Origin: Candidatus Solirubrobacter pratensis
GTDB lineage: Bacteria; Actinomycetota; Thermoleophilia; Solirubrobacterales; Solirubrobacteraceae
Direction of reading: 5' to 3'
NCBI RefSeq assembly: GCF_000425945.1
Contig: NZ_AUEK01000003.1
Coordinates: forward strand, 62,001-126,000
Length of the DNA stretch: 64,000 nucleotides
The notes under the pieces were generated by a model. The model saw only the letters and a list, made by a program, of their open reading frames with translations, was not told the DNA's origin and did not search any database. Below are positions 62,103-64,000 of the stretch, one piece after another. How positions within the stretch are numbered: the stretch's first letter is position 1; every line of letters starts with the position of its first letter. The position numbers and the translations under genes are program-made.

Positions 62103-62564
62103 CTAGACGTTAGGACGACGGGACTTCGCTACCGCCCGAACCATCCCCTCGTAGCCCGTGCAGCGGCACAGGTTGCCCGACAGCGCCTCGCGGATCTGCT
62201 CGCCGGTCGGGTCGGGCGTGTCGCGCAGGAACGCGTCGAGCGTCATCAGGATGCCCGCGGTGCAGAACCCGCACTGCAGCGCGTGCTCCTCGTGGAAGGT
62301 CCGCTGGAGCGGGTGGAGCTCCTCGCCGCCGGCCGCGAGTCCCTCCACGGTCCGCACGGAGGTCCCGTCGGCCTGGACCGCCAGCATCAGGCACGCGCGC
62401 ACCGGCTCGCCGTCGACCTGCACGGTGCACGCCCCGCACGCGCCCTGCTCGCAGCCGACCTTCGTCCCGGTCAGCCCGCGCTCGCGGATGAAGTCGGCGA
62501 GCGAGGTCCGCGGCTCCGCGTCGCCCGCGTGGGGGACGCCGTTGAGGTGGAGCGAGATCCTCAC
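62103..62564 (-). CDS. coxS: [2Fe-2S] subunit of a xanthine dehydrogenase/CO dehydrogenase-type hydroxylase
   Basis: A 153-residue electron-transfer subunit with eight cluster cysteines: the plant-type ferredoxin set GCEQGACGACTV...C and the alpha-helical set CGFCTAGILM ... CRCTGY. The gene order coxG-coxM-coxS and GTGA overlaps place it in a molybdenum hydroxylase operon. The substrate (CO, purine, aldehyde or other) depends on the large subunit, which is not in the window, so the symbol denotes family only. Confidence 0.9.
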   Translation of the reverse strand: MRISLHLNGVPHAGDAEPRTSLADFIRERGLTGTKVGCEQGACGACTVQVDGEPVRACLMLAVQADGTSVRTVEGLAAGGEELHPLQRTFHEEHALQCGFCTAGILMTLDAFLRDTPDPTGEQIREALSGNLCRCTGYEGMVRAVAKSRRPNV

Positions 62565-63424
62565 GCGCCGGGCTCCGGGCGGGCGGGGCGCGGGGACGCG
62601 CCGGGCGCTCCGTCGGCGGGCCGCGAATCGCCGGAGGCCGGCGCCGCCGCGGCGAGCACTTCGCGGGCGAGCGCGGCGACGAGGGCGCGGCGGTGCGGGT
62701 GCTCGAGCGCCGCGGCGGCGAGCTCGGCCGCCTCGCGCTCGTCCGCGCCGTCGCGCAGCGCGGCCTCCGCCGCCGTGGCGCGCAGCGGGTGCGAGCCCGT
62801 GCCGAGGATCGCGATCGCCGCGTGACCCCGCGCGCGGACGACGGCGACGCCCGCGTCGGCGAAGCTGCCGTGGGTGCGCGCGTACTCGGCGAACGCGGTG
62901 CAGGCGCCGGCCGGAAGCGGCGGGACCTCGATCGCCGTCAGCAGCTCGTCCTCGGCGATCGCCGTCGTGAGCGGGCCGAGGAGCAGCTCGCGGACGACGC
63001 GCCCGCCGCGCGCCGAGCGCAGGTGGTAGCGGGCGCCGAGGGCGGTCAGCGCGACCGGGAGCTCTGCCCTCGGGTCGGCGTGCGCGACCGACCCCGCGAC
63101 CGTCCCGCGCGAGCGCACGGCGGCGTGCCCGACGTGCCGGACCGCCTGCGCGAGCAGCGGCCAGTGGCGAGCGACCACCGGCGAGCGCTCGAGCGCGGCC
63201 TGCCGCACCGTCGCGCCGATCCACAGCGAGCCGCCGTCGCGCCGCAGGCGCCCGAGCTCGCGGACCCGGTTGACGTCGACCACCCGCGCGGGGCGCGCGA
63301 TCCGCAGGTTGAGCATCGGCACGAGGCTCTGCCCGCCGGCGAGCACGCGCGACTCCTCGCCGAGCAGCCCGAGCACCTCCTCGACCGAGTCCGGCGCGGC
63401 GTACTCGAAGCGGGCCGGCTTCAC
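62561..63424 (-). CDS. coxM: FAD-binding subunit of a molybdenum hydroxylase
   Basis: A 287-residue subunit. FAD-binding motifs AGGQSLVPMLNLRIARP and GTVAGSVAHADPRAELP (where TIGG/SLAHADP is usual) are clear, and the C-terminal CODH_FAD domain follows. The last 30 residues are Pro/Ala-rich. The GTG start overlaps the stop of the coxG-like gene, and its stop overlaps the coxS start (GTGA both times). It passes electrons from the 2Fe-2S subunit to FAD. Confidence 0.9.
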   Translation of the reverse strand: MKPARFEYAAPDSVEEVLGLLGEESRVLAGGQSLVPMLNLRIARPARVVDVNRVRELGRLRRDGGSLWIGATVRQAALERSPVVARHWPLLAQAVRHVGHAAVRSRGTVAGSVAHADPRAELPVALTALGARYHLRSARGGRVVRELLLGPLTTAIAEDELLTAIEVPPLPAGACTAFAEYARTHGSFADAGVAVVRARGHAAIAILGTGSHPLRATAAEAALRDGADEREAAELAAAALEHPHRRALVAALAREVLAAAAPASGDSRPADGAPGASPRPARPEPGA

Positions 63425-63987
63425 CGGCGGCCCCGGATGATGCCGAGCACGGCGAGCCCCGCGGCGGCCGCGACCCCGACCCGCCGCACCCAGCGGCTCC
63501 GGTCGTCCTCGGGTCCCGGCGGCGCCTGGCCGGGCTGGAGGACATCCCGCGGCCGCGGCGTGATGACCTCCGAGGGGCCGGCGGGAACGAGCGCGGGCGC
63601 CGGCTGCGAGGCGACGGCCGGCGCGGGGATCGCGCTGCGGGCGCCGCCGGCGGTCGCCAGCGCGTAGGCGAGCGTGGTCGCGAGGTGGCCGAGCGCGTCC
63701 TCGGCCGTCGCCTCGTCGATCGCCGCGCCGCCGAGCCCGCTCCGGACCACGGCGGTGATCGCGAGCCGCTCCTCGAGCACCGTCACCGCGGCGGTGGCGG
63801 CGACCGTCGCCGCGCCCAGCGCGCCGTGCACCCGCAGCGTCGCCGTCCGCGCCTCGTCGTCGGCGTCCTCGAGCACCGCCGTGCCCTCGTACCCCGCCGC
63901 GCTCCCGCGCGCCGGAGGCAGGACCGCGAGCGCGCGCCACGCCTGGTCCGCGGGCGCGACCAGCGGCACCTCCCGCTCGAGCCTCAC
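63421..63987 (-). CDS. coxG: CoxG-like SRPBCC protein with C-terminal membrane anchor
   Basis: A 188-residue protein. Residues 1-125 fit the CoxG/SRPBCC lipid-binding-like fold (REVPLVAPADQAWRALA; the later GGAAIDEATAEDALGHLATT). A Pro-rich linker and a short hydrophobic anchor (RVGVAAAAGLAVLGII) end it. In CO-dehydrogenase systems CoxG helps attach the enzyme to the membrane. GGAGG precedes GTG 63987 by 6 nt. Upstream sequence is cut by the window edge. The protein is shorter and Ala-richer than usual, so certainty is moderate. Confidence 0.7.
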   Translation of the reverse strand: MRLEREVPLVAPADQAWRALAVLPPARGSAAGYEGTAVLEDADDEARTATLRVHGALGAATVAATAAVTVLEERLAITAVVRSGLGGAAIDEATAEDALGHLATTLAYALATAGGARSAIPAPAVASQPAPALVPAGPSEVITPRPRDVLQPGQAPPGPEDDRSRWVRRVGVAAAAGLAVLGIIRGRR

Positions 63988-64000
63988 GACCCGCCTCCGG

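Overview
The window is chromosomal DNA of a very GC-rich, Gram-positive bacterium (about 72% G+C by eye, codon third positions almost always G or C). I infer an actinobacterium of the Solirubrobacterales/Thermoleophilia type. The support is actinobacterial-style families (Mrp without a CxxC, a HETTH metalloprotease, a UvrD-like helicase fused to a Fe-S nuclease), secreted proteins ending in a KTLTFTLSTTTP-type tail, no outer-membrane genes, and very compact gene spacing. There is no rRNA operon, prophage or CRISPR array. The one RNA gene is a selenocysteine tRNA. Gene expression looks largely leaderless: a TANNNT or CANNNT hexamer sits 6-8 nt before the start codon of some twenty genes, including TTG, GTG and probably CTG starts.

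Layout. 0.1-7.1 kb: a phosphodiesterase, a cupin/GNAT pair, the threonine-degradation pair tdh-kbl, a scar with ABC-transporter and LysR remnants, a Gfo/Idh oxidoreductase, and a methyltransferase with a bidirectional terminator. 7.2-12.2 kb: a 29-residue membrane peptide, a class II glutamine amidotransferase, an amidase, a nucleotide-sugar-epimerase-like protein, a 7Fe ferredoxin, a glycosidase remnant and the Mrp Fe-S carrier. 12.2-14.6 kb: two response regulators and a histidine kinase, with a 173-bp MITE-like inverted-repeat element that meets the stop codon of one regulator. 15-23.8 kb: a histone-H1-like protein, a metalloprotease, an IMPase-family phosphatase, a recombination helicase-nuclease, a PAC2 protein, a YhaM-like exoribonuclease and a second epimerase. 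23.8-27.3 kb: a two-gene iron uptake operon (EfeO-like lipoprotein and FTR1/EfeU permease) behind two palindromic operator candidates. It is followed by selC.

27.7-36 kb: a very large secreted M14 carboxypeptidase, a small conserved-looking gene, a GAP/Sap-type membrane protein, an alpha/beta hydrolase, and a partner-switching regulator (GAF-GAF-SpoIIE-HATPase) coupled to a STAS anti-anti-sigma gene. 36.1-39.8 kb: a frameshifted secreted-protein gene, then a tightly coupled trio of esterase, esterase and ATP-grasp ligase. This trio is the best candidate here for an undescribed biosynthetic or modification system. 39.8-45.4 kb: membrane proteins, a GT39-type transferase, a beta-propeller/RTX secreted protein and a UPF0104-type flippase. 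45.4-51.3 kb: an ABC-F/monooxygenase/cupin operon, a D-2-hydroxyacid dehydrogenase, a trypsin-like protease, an mscL remnant and trehalose-phosphatase with a membrane partner. 51.3-60.8 kb: an ACT-RidA fusion, a glycosyltransferase, PolX, a polyprenol-phosphate mannose synthase with a SpoIIM-like protein, thioredoxin, a type-II-like IleS and two small envelope proteins. 60.8-64 kb: a MATE exporter downstream of coxG-coxM-coxS-type molybdenum hydroxylase genes. Their large subunit would lie beyond the right edge.

Two cross-cutting patterns stand out. Four convergent gene ends interlock their stop codons on a shared CTAG palindrome. Four genes survive only as N- and/or C-terminal stubs, which suggests ongoing loss by internal deletion.
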